Positions 13,202 through 23,740 of a stretch of DNA of 64,000 nucleotides are shown one piece after another (within the stretch, counting starts at the first letter, position 1; every line of letters starts with the position of its first letter). A program made the translations under genes and the position numbers. The DNA comes from Linyphia triangularis. Its lineage: Eukaryota; Arthropoda; Arachnida; Araneae; Linyphiidae. Location: positions 25,533,933-25,597,932 of the forward strand of contig OZ021724.1 of the NCBI GenBank assembly GCA_963978545.1, in the 5' to 3' direction. A model generated the notes under the pieces. That model worked only from the letters and a program-made list of their open reading frames with translations, did not search any database and was not told the origin of the DNA.

Positions 13202-13206
<5 letters not shown>

Positions 13207-13240
<34 letters not shown>
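13207..13240. repeat. Poly-T tract
   Basis: A run of about 34 T residues inside the left arm of the fold-back. It is absent at the corresponding place in the right arm, so it expanded after the arms formed. Confidence 0.9.
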
Positions 13241-13242
<2 letters not shown>

Positions 13243-13341
13243 ACCCCATCCTTACGTAGTGATGCATTACTGTTTAAAAAAATTAATTGGTTTTCACTTC
13301 ACTCTTCCTCATATTTATAATAATTGCTTGTAGTATGTCTT

Positions 13342-13430
13342 TTAAGTTAGGAACTTTGGCTGGATCGACTCCAGAAAGTTGTCAAGGACCAAAGAAAACT
13401 GAACTTCGGTGCACTGCGTCGATATCATCA
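13342..13430 (-). pseudogene. Inverted fragment of the fold-back element's coding region
   Basis: Reverse complement of the 13767-13857 coding segment. The minus strand reads DDIDAVHRSSVFFGP and then, past a stop, QLSGVDPAKVPNLKDILQ, which is the C-terminal end of the same domain. It shows how the fold-back was made: the C-terminal part of a transposon protein is present twice in opposite orientation. Confidence 0.65.
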
Positions 13431-13583
13431 ATATTATAAATGTCGATATTATAAAGTTTCGTCTAAGTAATGTTGTCTTCGTCTTTAGAGTTTGATCTGA
13501 CTTGTGCCTGGAACTGATTGTATGGGTAATGGAGAATTCACAGTTGAAATCCAAATTATTGTCCCTCACCAAATGACGAATGT

Positions 13584-13812
13584 CATAAAAGAGATTTAAA
13601 CTAATTGCTGATCAGGACTGTGGATATGAAATTCAGCCCCATTCTTTTTACGCAGTCCTGTATGATAAATGGTTTTACAATGGTAAAATGCTAGACGATT
13701 GTGGGGATGAAGCGTTTAAATTGAAATTTCTTCATCAGAGAGGAGCTGCTAAGTTTAAGTGGTCATTTCGTGATGATATCGACACATTGCACCGAAGCTC
13801 TTTGGTCCTTTG
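13584..13812 (+). pseudogene. Transposon protein C-terminal domain (Tudor/SH3-like), fragment
   Basis: Plus-strand open stretch ending at a TAG. Visible residues include YAVLYDKWFYNGKMLDD, then FKLKFLHQRGAAKFKWSFRDD. The layout (short beta-strands, Y-D-x-K-W-[FY], F-[ML]-H-x-x-G, x-W-x-x-R-D-D) resembles a small domain often found at the C-terminus of transposon-encoded proteins in animals. No catalytic domain remains. The identification rests on remembered pattern and not on a search. Confidence 0.5.
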
Positions 13813-13920
13813 CAACTTTCTGTAGCCGATCCAGTCAAAGTTCCTAGCTTAAAAGACCAGTGCTAGAAGTATGGGTAGAAGCGGGGTGACGCGTCCCCCC
13901 ACTTGTCCAGAAAATACCCA

Positions 13921-14012
13921 TGCGTCTCCCCACTTCTAAAAACACTGAAATCCATCCCCCCACTTCTAAAACCACTGAAATCCATCCCCCCCCACTTCTA
14001 AAAAACATTCAA
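13921..14012. repeat. Short minisatellite, about 30-32 bp unit, 3 copies
   Basis: CACTTCTAAA recurs at 13931, 13961 and 13993 with the context ...ACACTGAAATCCATCCCCC. The C-runs grow by one or two bases from copy to copy. Confidence 0.85.
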
Positions 14013-14539
14013 TCCGTCTAAAAATTAAAAGGAGAGTGGGAAAAAATAGAATTAACCGTTTTCGTAACTTCTGCTTTTTCTGGCTGTTCGTTATTTCTTA
14101 TACTTTCATTTTTGTTTTGTTTAAAGCAGATTCAGTCAATTTTTCTTGGAAATGCGCGGCGAATTTCGGCGCCCATTGTCTGGGATTATTGAGGAGTGGA
14201 TAGAAAAAGATATTTATTGCACTATCATTTCCTGTTTGGTCCTCTACTTTAAAATGTTTTGTGTTTTGTTGATTATTAGTAGAAAACCGTGTATTCCTCC
14301 AACTAACCATAACTCTCACTTCTGATTCTAAACGGCATTTGTAATTGTAATTCATCTAGTACAAATCAAGATGATATTGATATATTTGGCTTCAAAACTG
14401 TAAGAAAAATGACTCCGATACACTACAGAACGTTGAGGAAGGAGCAGTGGAAAATGTGCAAGTGCATCAACTTGAAGAGACCACGTGAAGAGAGAACCTA
14501 GCACGTGGCAGCAACAGTAAGCAAAAACGCACTGCAGTA

Positions 14540-14865
14540 ATGGTTATCCAAAGTATTGGACACAAAATGATACGCACCTTCAGAAATACAACGAGCATCC
14601 ATGGCTTACTTGTAAAGAACAAAAACTTGGATGCAACACATACAAAAGGCTGCCAAAAAACTTGGAACCAGAAAAAAACAAGGTTTGAAACTTTCTAACG
14701 AAAGCATAGGGTGTAACATTTTGCCACATGGAGACAAGGAATTTGACTAACGAGAATCTTTAAGAAAGCATATTTTTAAACACAAAACCAGTAAAACTCA
14801 TAAATGTGCAGGACAAATTATCCATGAAGCCAAACGTGAAAGCTGAAAAATGCAAACATTTCCTT
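14540..14865 (+). pseudogene. hAT transposase N-terminal zinc-finger fragment (TTF/KIAA1586-like)
   Basis: With frame changes, the plus strand reads words expected for the TTF-type zinc finger at the N-terminus of ZNF862/KIAA1586-like hAT transposases: HPWLTCKEQKLGCNTCKRL, then LSNESIGCNILPHGDKEF, then RESLRKHIFKHKTSKTHK. Cys and His spacing (C-x2-C ... H-x-S-x-x-H) fits a zinc-binding fold. Stops and frameshifts break it, and no RNase-H-like catalytic core or dimerisation domain is visible. The assignment agrees independently with the 8 bp target duplication. Confidence 0.6.
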
Positions 14866-16490
14866 TAAGAAGGTAAAATATCATTTTGCAATTTTTTTAC
14901 TTTCAATTTTTGAATGCACAATACAATATTTGTATATACTATCAATGCCAAAATTGTTGAAACAAATTCATCTTATCACTGTCTTCCGAGTCATGTAATT
15001 CAAAATTGTATAATTTTTTTTATTTATTCCCGACTATATTTTTCAGTTTTTATCACTAATTTTGTTTATAAATTTCTTTGAACATTAAGTAATACTGCGC
15101 ATGGGATATTATATAGTACTAAAATTAATTAAGCATAGATTTTCTTCTAAAAAATATACCAAGCATGTTGGGAAATGCGAAATGTAATGACACTGAGAAA
15201 AAGTTTTAAGTCACTGAAAAAAAAAAAAAAAAAAAAAAAACTGTTTATGTCATAGTGTTATAAAAATTTATTATACTACTTTGTATAAAGATAAGGTATT
15301 TTCACTTGGTCAAATTTTAACTTTGGAGGAACAAGAAAAAAATATAAAGACAAAATATTTAAAAGAATTAAATTAGAATTCCTTATTAATTCAATTTATG
15401 AAAGTATGCTTATTTAGAGGCAATATTTAAATCTAAATAAACAGTTATGTATATAATGTTGAATTGTTACTTCACTTCATCTCTTACTTTCTAGTAAAAA
15501 AACTAAGTTGCAGAATATTCATTAAAATAACACATTTTGGACCCTTGTTCGAGTTGAAAATTGTTTCCTTTCTACTAGTTAATTGTTATTTATTTAATTG
15601 TTATTAGAAACGAAATTATAAAATTTATCGTTGAGGGGTGCACTTGTCACCAACTTTTGGACGTCCCACCATCTTTTTTTCCCCCACTTCTACATCTATA
15701 AAAGACATACTACAAGCAATTGTTATAACATGAGAAAGAGTAAAGTGAAAACAGATTAATTTTTGAAATCATGAATGAAAACAGAAATGCATCAACATGG
15801 GGTTGCAAAAAAAATCATTTTTTCCCCCTTCAACTTGCCTCGATAAAGTTAAATTTTTCATTAAGTAAAATAAAAGAGTGTTTAAATAGTCCCAGCGTTG
15901 TTTCAAATTCAATTCCCGCAGCAAGATATACGAGCTCAAATTGGTGTCAAATTCGGAGATTTTTCGAATTTGGCACCAAATAACTTCACACGTGTTCAAC
16001 ATGCCTCAATGTTTTATGTATTAATTATTAGTACTAATATAGCTCTTTCTAATGACACCTTGTTTGCAGTGACAAACAAAACGTGCAAAATATAATTCAG
16101 GCTTGAAAATGGTAAAAAACATGAAAACCTGGACTTCATGACCTTGAATGACCTTGCGGAATTGACTTGGCATGAACTTTTAATATGTTTCATAAAGATA
16201 CATTCTAATACATTCCATAACAGAAGAAATCCCGGCGGCAAGTTGTTTTCGAAGTTTTATTCGGATAAAAATAGTTTTCAGGTGTCACAAAAATACCAAT
16301 TATTTTCATTTTTAAAGGTGATCTTTGACAGGTCATAGAATTTTAACGGTACAGCTATGGAACAAATAATTTCAAATTTTATCATCTAATAGGGGTGGTA
16401 GCAACTGGTAATTTTTTTGGGGAAATCGGAGATAGCGTGAATCACCCCTTAATGCTAAGCGGCTCAATCTCTCAGAATCTTGCCCTTAAT

Positions 16491-17995
16491 TAATAGATGA
16501 CCCCTCATGATAAAAAAAATATATGCAATTATAAATATGCAATTAATAAAGACTTTCCACAATTTACAACGGTACTTGACTTTTGTTATGTCATCAATTA
16601 GAATACAAGATATAGCCATCGTTCGGATTTTTTTTTTTTCGTACAGTACTAATAAAGTTTACACTCATGGAAAATCACTATTTATGTCTCAGAATTGTGA
16701 TTCTATGTTGATTGATTGTTGATTCGATGTTGGTGAGGATATTAAATGGATATCTATAGTTACCCACCTAAGTAGGTATATAAAGCCACTTCTTCTAGTG
16801 TTTTCATTTTTTTAACCCGTGATACAACAACATGTTACTTCCTATAACTGTTATAACTTGTCCTGTGAGCGGTGTTAGTTTCAATACGTTAAACTTAATT
16901 TTTCTTACGTTAGAAAAGAACTTTTCAAGAAAATTCTATTGGTCGAAAATTATACCCAAATATATCAAAGCAAAAAAGAGAAATCAGTCATTCTTCTAGT
17001 ATTTGAACTGGAGCAAAATCAGCTGTAATTCAAATGCTACAGTTAAATATATAAAAAGTGTTACTTTTAGACCAGGTCTTCTCTATATAGTAGGACAGCT
17101 CAAGCTGGGATTTTGGAATTTACTCAAGCGCGGCAGAATGCATTTTTGCATTTTCAAAAATCGGTCATGAGTTTTGGTCGCTTCCGAATCGTTAGTCTGT
17201 TGAATAGGAGCTCCTTTAGGGTTTACATAACATACCTTCTGAATATCTGACGCTCTCGAATAAATTTTGTTCTCCATTTTCAATCACTTCGTACGGCCAC
17301 CCCCACCATGCAAACCGACAGATTAATATTCTTAAGTTATAAAAAATACGTGGGGCGCATACACTTTTAATATCTGAAGCGCCCAAGTATTTCTTTGCGA
17401 CTTTTTTAAAAAAGAAACATTTTTGAAAATCTGTACTCGCTCTCCCCACCAGTGAAAGGGTATCATCATATAACCTTTTTTTTTTCTATTTAGCATCTTA
17501 TGTTCACAATTCATAAGGTCCCCCACGACACTCAAGTAAATCCCTATTTAGCTTCTTGGGCTCCCCTACTAATAAGTTCGTTGTCGGAAGACGTAGTTAA
17601 ATTTTTCATCGATTGAGTTCAATAATTTAAGTCATTAAATACTGCAGGTCATTAAACCCAAACTTTATCAGACCCCTTTCTAAAAGATGAAACATTTTAT
17701 TACATTGATGGATGATGGTAAAAGAGACGACGAAAGATTCAAACCAATTTTCAAAAAAATATTTGCAGGAGGGATTTAAGTAATCGTTATATTAAAAGGA
17801 AATCGTCGCTAAGTAAGGCGTGACCAAGAGCCCATTTCCTCTTTTGAAATAAGGAAACGTATTCAATAAACTTCCTTTAATTTCTTGCGTGGGTGGTGAG
17901 ATTCCGAGACATTTTTCAAATTTATTTTTGAGAAAAACCATTGGAGAGAAACTATTTTGAGAAAAATTTAAAAATAGCATTGGACTTTTTACTTT
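16491..17995. other. AT-rich stretch, no supported gene
   Basis: Three overlapping short minus-strand frames between 17083 and 17535 have no recognisable motif. A loosely repeated phrase AATATCTGA(C/A)GC occurs near 17238 and 17371, suggesting a decayed repeat, but no unit could be defined. Confidence 0.45.
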
Positions 17996-18455
17996 CAATT
18001 ACAAATTATACATAGGGTAATGAAAGTATAGCTCTACGTTTTGGAGCATCCTGATTTCAAAAAATTATCTGGAAAAAACTCTGTGGTTAGCATAACTCGC
18101 GAACAAATTAACCTTAAATGTTCAAATTTGATGTGTGGGTTAGTGGTGGCCGTGGGACCTACCAGTAAGGTTTTCCTCAAAATCGCGCATGCGCATAAGG
18201 TAATGTAATTCCTAGCGAATAACATCGCTAAAAACACGTCATCTTGGCGTGGTTTTTATTTATTATTATTTTTATTATTATTTCTTTTTGCTCATGTAAA
18301 AAATATCGCCAAAAATATCACCAAACTGGCCACTTTTATTTATATGAGTGAAAATGTGAAAACGATAAATGTAAATAATACCATACATTTTAATGCAATG
18401 ACCAATATTATAGTGTAACTGAAAGTTGTGCGATGTTCCACACCCTTAGTTAAAA
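17996..18455 (+). repeat. Interspersed repeat R3, shortened copy
   Basis: R3 is a family defined from this window. It starts near TTTCAATTAC with a small hairpin ending ATACATAGGGTAATGAAAG, contains phrases such as GACCTACCA.TAAGGTTTT and AAAATCGCGCATGCG, and ends ATTGAAAGTTGTGCGATG TTCCACACC. This copy is missing much of the middle compared with the 740 bp copy at 49667. There is no coding potential. Confidence 0.8.
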
Positions 18456-19835
18456 TGAAATATCATCCTCTAATTTTTACAATATAATCATGTTTAGTCA
18501 ATACAATTATGTTATAAAAAGCTTGCTAAGTGGTATAATCGCAACAAAAAATTAAATTTTGAAATATTTCTTTGACTCAACTGGGCACCCCCATGACAAA
18601 CTGAAAACCCTGGCGTTTACCAGTTCTTAACCACATATTTTAGAGTACTAACGTTTTACAGTTAATTTTTAGAAAATTATTTTGATGATTTTTGAAAAGA
18701 ATTCAAATTATCTATATATATGCAATCTTCAAATTTGAGAAGCGTCAGAAGAAAATCGGATAAGTACTTTTTTTTTAATGTAAACCAATAATTTGTGCAA
18801 GTATATGCTCAAATTTTACTCCCAAACTGTGTAGCATGTATGTATATGCTACACATCTTGTATATGCATACACATGTGTATGTTACACTATGAACTAGAA
18901 GTAGAGGGTTAATATAAAGAAGCAAAAGCTAAGATTGGTTAAGCTGCATCACACATTTTATTCATACATATTTCAGAGGAAAAAAAATATATGCATGCAT
19001 ATTTTGGTGTTATACAAGCATCAAATTAGGTTAGAAAAACCAATATGAAAATTTCCTAAAATATGACAGGAAAAAAAAGGGAATCTTTCGACTTTTTCAA
19101 TAAAGTAACGAGATTTCTGAAACATTTCCTATATCAAGCACAAATCCCTCCATCTCACCTCGATACATTTTGAAAATAACGCAACACACAATTCCAACTG
19201 CCACTCCAACCACGCTAATGTACACACACACACCAACAAACAAAAACAAGCAAACAAATCTTCCACCCATCCCTATCAATTCCTATCTCGTCCCATTCTT
19301 ATTATTTCAACCTCAACGGTCCCAGAACGGCAGAACCGTTCTAGCCTGTCACACCTATCAACCCCAATTCATCGCCAAACGATAAAAAAAAAGATGCCCC
19401 CTCCTCTTAAAAAAAGAAAAAGAACTGAAGTGTCATGAAGAGAAGGCTAAAATCTGCATTTACATACGGAACCCGAAAAATAATAAAGATTATCAAGGAA
19501 GTGGATAAAGGTTGGCAACAAAGCATTTCGAATATTGCTGTGTTTTTGTTGTGCTGGGGTCATTGACATGTCTGTATTAGGGGGTGGAGGAGAGAGGGGC
19601 GTTTTGGAGTAATGGGGTGGGGAGAGGGGGGGGGGGAGATGGAAATGGGGATTATTGTGTGACTAGGAGAGTGCTTGTTAATTGAGGGGTATTATCTTTT
19701 GGGGTATTTGTCGAGTTATTGAGAATGTATAAACCTGTGCTTGCGATTTTAAAGAGCCGATTTTGGTTGAGGGACGTCTTTGATAAATAAGGAAAAGGGG
19801 CAGCGTTGCCAGACGTAGTGTTTGTAATACTACTC
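18456..19835. other. AT-rich DNA with a G-rich patch
   Basis: I see no gene. The plus strand carries G-runs at about 19583-19650, including GGGGTGGGGAGAGGGG followed by a G12 run, a sequence able to form a G-quadruplex. The last part (from about 19801) begins the repeat that is also present at 31381-31590. Confidence 0.5.
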
Positions 19836-20130
19836 TGTTGTTTTTCCCATACCTATATTAAACGGTATAGTGGTTAGCGGGCTAGCTTCTAGACCACGAG
19901 GTTGCGGGTTCGAGTCCCGTGTTAGGCATGGGTGTTTGTAAATGTATGTTAGCTTGTCTAATGACGAATGTTTCGGCGCACTATAGCCCTCGTGTTGCTG
20001 ACGGCGCCAGATAATCTGAAAACAACCAACCATGCCTATATTTCGACATAGTGACTTTCTTAGTACTTTTTAAAGTGGAGGAAATTTTAGTTTTGAAGTA
20101 CTATTAATAATTCAATAAGTAATAATACAA
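19801..20130. repeat. Interspersed repeat shared with 31381-31500, split by SINE-A
   Basis: The flanks of the SINE read CTGTTGTTTTTCCCATACCTATA ... TTTCGACATAGTGACTTTCTTAGTACTT and then AAAGTGGAGGAA. The 31.4 kb locus has the same order without the SINE. The outer word GCAGCGTTGCCAGAC (about 19801) matches, inverted, a word at about 31570, perhaps the family's terminal repeat. Confidence 0.7.
19860..20029 (+). mobile_element. SINE-A copy 1 (tRNA-derived SINE), family reference
   Basis: SINE-A has a tRNA-like head with an A box (TATAGTGGTTAGCG) and a perfect B box (GGTTCGAGTCC), a body with GGTGTTTGTAAATGTATG, and a tail GCCCTCGTGTTGCTGACGGC ending in AACAACCAACC. Full length is about 180 bp. 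This copy lacks the first few head bases and is flanked by CCATACCTATATT (19847-19859) and CCATGCCTATATT (20030-20042), a 13 bp target duplication with one mismatch. The uninterrupted site survives at about 31390-31425. Confidence 0.95.
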
Positions 20131-20409
20131 TCCATAAAAGGAAAGTTTTGATATAAATTCTTTATATGCATTGTCAATTTTTATATTCATTAACATGGTG
20201 CTTGCATCTAATTTTAAACATCAAAAACATTTCTATCAGCAAAATGTGCGGCAAACTATGTTTCTAAATGTATTTATTAAAAATTAACGTCATACTCGCA
20301 TCCACATCCAAATATCTTTAATTTATTCTGATTAAAACAATTTTATTATTTAATTTTTTATTAAAAAAATTATTTTGGTGACAAGAGTTTCTTCAATGGT
20401 TGGTTGAAT
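20131..20409. other. AT-rich spacer
   Basis: No feature seen apart from A/T runs around 20340-20375. Confidence 0.4.
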
Positions 20410-20625
20410 GCTATTCTAACGCGATTGGATGACGTCAAGTTGGTTTATTAGTATTCCGTAAAAGCGACCTTTTAGTGACAATAACAGCCACAAAATTTGA
20501 TAGAATGCATTGTTATCGACATCGAACCTATCTCCCAAGTTTCAGCCCGATTGGATGACAGCAAGGGGGTTAATTAGGAGTCCGCAGATTTGCCCACCAT
20601 CGAAACACATTTACCGGTTTATTTA
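20410..20625. repeat. Interspersed repeat R4 copy
   Basis: R4 is recognised by ATTTGATAGAATGCATTG, AAGTTTCAGCCCGATTGGAT and ATTAGGAGTCCGCAGAT. Within this copy the phrase CGATTGGATGACxxCAAG followed by TTAxTTAGxAxTCCG occurs twice (20422 and 20552), a partial internal duplication. Other copies lie at 32640-32985 and 34460-34590. Confidence 0.7.
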
Positions 20626-21500
20626 ATCTGTTGCTTTTTATGTATTTTTTTATAATTTATTTGAAATTTCATCGATTCGCATTGGAAAATGTCCATACCA
20701 CTTATAATTTCATGATTAATTTCAGGAATAGAACTAATAATTCTAACCTGGAGTCATCAAATGCCATCTTTCTTATATGACGTAAATTATTTACAACAAA
20801 ACCCAAAATTGGAATAATAAGGTGCTTTCTCGTGGAATGACTCAGTTGTCGGTGAACGTTTCGACGGACTAAGGAAACCCATTTGGCGAAATTTGTGTTA
20901 TGATAAATATGACGACGGGAAAATCCGCAAGTGCCGAACAAATTAACATTCTATGTAAATAAATTAGTCACAAGGGTTTTGAATGAAATCATTATAATAA
21001 TTTGAAGAGTAAATATTACACAGTTAAATTCTAGGTCGTAGATAGTATATTTCCTTCTTATTTTATTTCCGGAGTTAAGGTTTACTATGTGTATTATCAA
21101 ACACATCGCATTTTCGCATGATATTTCTTGTCCATGTCAACCAATTTTTGGTATTATTAATTTTTTCTTCTCACTTGTTTCGTTTCAAGATCGGATCAGA
21201 GTCTGGATTTCTCAGCCTTGGCCATCAGAAACATCTGTAGACAGTATTTCTTTTTGACCTTCATCGACGAAGACCGAAATCTATATTTTCACCGATTCTG
21301 ATTAAATTTTTCTATACCAGTAGATTTCGTCTTCTTTTACGTATTGTGGATGCCCCTTGCATGATTTCATAGTAAATTAGCGCTTATTTGTTTTGATTTT
21401 ACTTCTTTATCTCTTTTTCTCCATGTCATCTTCATTTATCATATTAGATTTTGTATTTTAAGATGTTAGTTTTACTTATCCCTAAGATCCAAAGCGGAAT
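20626..21500. other. AT-rich stretch, no supported gene
   Basis: A 79-residue minus-strand frame at 20702-20941 has no recognisable motif. Nothing else is seen. Confidence 0.4.
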
Positions 21501-21684
21501 GTCTCGCCTGAGAGTTGTGGGGTTAGTGCTCTCGCCTTGCATGCCAATGGTACCGGGTTCGAATACTGGAGTTTGGCATGGGTGTTTGTTGTGTTTCGAA
21601 ATCCACGTTAAGCTGCAAGTCCCTGAAAAAAAAAAGAAGAAAAAAAGGAAAAGGAAAAAAGGTCGTTGAACATACAAACCAACC
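21501..21684 (+). mobile_element. SINE-B copy 1, with purine-run expansion
   Basis: SINE-B is a second tRNA-derived family with a head like TGGCTGAGTGGTTAGTGCT, a B box GGTTCGAAT(C)CC, the body phrase AATCCACGTTAAGCTG, and an end ...CGTTGAGCATACAAACCAACC. This copy has a run of about 45 purines (A with scattered G) in place of the body between CCCTG and GGTCGTTGA. Confidence 0.85.
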
Positions 21685-21861
21685 ATCCCCAAAAGATCAA
21701 ACTCTGAACGTAAAAACACTCTAATGTCAGTCGTTCACGTGCTACAGTATAGCATTAGAAATTGAAAAGCACAAGGTCTGGTATATTTGAATGAAATTTA
21801 ACACAAATACTCAAATATACAAATAAAAACCACAAAAAAAAATATTTTTTTTTAAATTTTC

Positions 21862-22042
21862 GGTTTGTTTGTTCGCTGAACGACCTATTTGATGGCAGAA
21901 TAACGGTTAATCAGACAGGTACCGATTGCTTAACGTGGATTTTGAAAACCAAACCAACGAACATAAATGCCTAGAAATGATTGGAATTCGACACCTTTGG
22001 CATGCGAGGCCAGAGTGCTAACTACGCAGCCATCAGGTGGGC
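21862..22042 (-). mobile_element. SINE-B copy 2
   Basis: Nearly full-length but divergent copy, ending at CAGCCATCAGGTGGGC on its head side. The B box is degraded (GGAATTCGACACC). No clear target duplication. Confidence 0.85.
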
Positions 22043-22215
22043 TTTAATTTTGGGGATTGTTTTTCTTTTTACAATGTTTTGTACAAAAGAAGTTAAAACT
22101 ATATCGTAAAAAAATATTTCACAAATGTGGCTTGTTTTATAAATTATTAGGTTTTGGAAACAACAAAAGTTAAAGTTTACCAACCCTCTTTATGAGTTCG
22201 AAGCTTATAGGAAGA

Positions 22216-22384
22216 TTGGTTGTTGGTTTATACGCACAACGGCCTATTTTTATGCAAAATGATGGCTAATCAGGCCGGGACTTACAGTTTAACGTGGATT
22301 CCGAACCACAACGAACATCCAAGCCTAATACGGCACCTTTGGCATGCGTGGCCAGAGCGTTAACCACACAGCCATCAGATGGAC
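22216..22384 (-). mobile_element. SINE-B copy 3
   Basis: Copy with a head deletion around the B box. It is flanked by GCTTATAGGAAGA (22203-22215) and ACTTACAGGAAGA (22388-22400), a decayed 13 bp target duplication with two mismatches. Confidence 0.85.
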
Positions 22385-22569
22385 GAAACTTACAGGAAGA
22401 AATTATGTATATTAACTTATGGCTCGTGAGTACACTGACTTAGTTGGTTGACTGATGAACTACCGTTCATGCATAACGGGTTTGATGCTTCAGCTTTATC
22501 AATTTAGCGTTGCAAATAATCTAACAGTTTATCGCTGTTCTTGGCAATCCCAATCCAATTGTTACGTGC

Positions 22570-22748
22570 CGACCAAACCGTATAGTGGTTAGCGTACTAG
22601 CTTCTAGACCGCGAGGTTGCGGGTTCGAGTCCCGTGTTAGGCATGGGTGTTTGTAAATGTATGTTGGCTTGTCTAATGACGAATGTTTCGGCGCATTATA
22701 GCCCTCGTGTTGCTGACGGCGCCAGATAATCTGAAAACAACCAACCAA
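22570..22748 (+). mobile_element. SINE-A copy 2
   Basis: Full length, with intact A and B boxes, and an exact 15 bp target duplication CCAATTGTTACGTGC at 22555-22569 and 22749-22763. The exact duplication suggests a fairly recent insertion. Confidence 0.96.
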
Positions 22749-22982
22749 CCAATTGTTACGTGCAGAAATCAACCTGTTAATAAGCTCAATGTTTGGATAC
22801 GGAATACTCGGCCTGTAAATATTAGCACCGGGTCATTTATCCGCATGCTCCTACAGCAACAATAATACATATATCAAGTAAACTTTGGAATATCTGTGTT
22901 TTCACAAATATATATAAAAGAAAAAGAATATCTTGCATACGAGATCGCAATGATTTGTATGCGCAGTACTACCGTAGTATAC

Positions 22983-23167
22983 GGGCCCACCTGATGGCTG
23001 AGTGGTTAGTGCTCTGGCCTCGCAATTCAAAGGTGTCGGGTTTGCATCCCGGATTAGACATTGATGTCCGTTGTACTTCGGAATCCACGTTAAGCTGTAG
23101 GTGTCGGCGTGATTAGCCGTCATTGTGCATAAAAATATGTCGTTGAGCATTGAGCATGCAAACCAAC
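22983..23167 (+). mobile_element. SINE-B copy 4, full length
   Basis: Best full-length SINE-B: GCCCACCTGATGGCTGAGTG head, B box GGTTTGCATCC, tail CAAACCAACC. The 14 bp target duplication CTACCGTAGTATAC / CTACCGTAGTACAC (22969-22982, 23168-23181) has one mismatch. Confidence 0.92.
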
Positions 23168-23181
23168 CTACCGTAGTACAC

Positions 23182-23740
23182 TGGTATTAACTACCGAAAA
23201 TGAGGTACATACAAATATATTGGATAATTGATTATATAAATATTTAATGAGGAAAGATGTTCTATTTCGAATATATGGTAGTGTAAAATTAGGGGGTGAT
23301 TTCAAAAAAGAAGTTCATGGTGATTTAAGAAGTTTAAAAGGTAGTTGACTTATACTTTTGATTCTGCTCTTTTATTCGGCCACTGAAGTTAAGCGAATAA
23401 TTTTTTTTCCTTTTTTTTCTTTTCTATACTGATGTAGCTATATATATTGGAATTGTAAATTAAGTTGCTCGACTGATGGATCCGGGATCTTCCAGTTTGT
23501 AAGGTGAAGGATCTACCGAAACCTTGGGGGTTCGTTTATTCAGTCCTTTAAATGGGTCTCCATGGAGTAGTTTGGGGATGCAAGAGCGATTTACTTGAAG
23601 GTAAAGTTCTCTAAATTTCAGCCGGTGACGTACGTTGGGAAGTCGTTGGGAAATGTTTGCTTTGAAAGAAATGAATAACTGGTGATATTTTTTTTGCCCC
23701 CCCCCCCCCCACATCGAAAATATAACATTCAAAACACATT
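23182..23740. other. AT-rich spacer with a C13 run
   Basis: No supported gene. A run of about 13 C lies at 23698-23710, just left of the Tc1 element. Confidence 0.4.

Larger units (their letters stand above)
13858..15698 (+). mobile_element. hAT-like transposon with 8 bp target duplication
   Basis: Insertion of 1841 bp flanked by the 8 bp direct repeat TAAAAGAC (13850-13857 and 15699-15706), the duplication length typical of hAT elements. The left end begins CAGTGCTAGAAGT and the right end, read inward, TAGATGTAGAAGTGGGGG; these share TAGAAGT and GGG, so the terminal repeats are degenerate. Inside are a 30-32 bp minisatellite (13931-14010), a zinc-finger coding remnant, a poly-A run at about 15219-15240 and otherwise AT-rich DNA. 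Confidence 0.8.
12520..16490. mobile_element. Fold-back DNA transposon derivative, about 4 kb, interrupted by a hAT element
   Basis: The outer ends are inverted copies: ATTAAGAGCAAGATTCTGAG at 12520 and its near-complement ending at 16490. The left arm (about 12520-13430) matches, in reverse, 13767-13857 plus 15707-16490. The match is clear along the arms, including the region with the TCATTCAAGGTCA-type word and the GATATC-containing coding segment. The unpaired centre is 13431-13766. The right arm is split by the hAT insertion at 13858-15698; without it the element is about 2.1 kb. It looks like two 3' halves of one transposon joined tail to tail with terminal repeats outward. The superfamily is unresolved. 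Confidence 0.85.

Noticed and set aside
19583..19650. G-quadruplex promoter
   Set aside because: The G-runs could form a quadruplex, but no gene starts nearby and similar G-runs at 43.6 and 62.0 kb also stand alone; kept only as a description.
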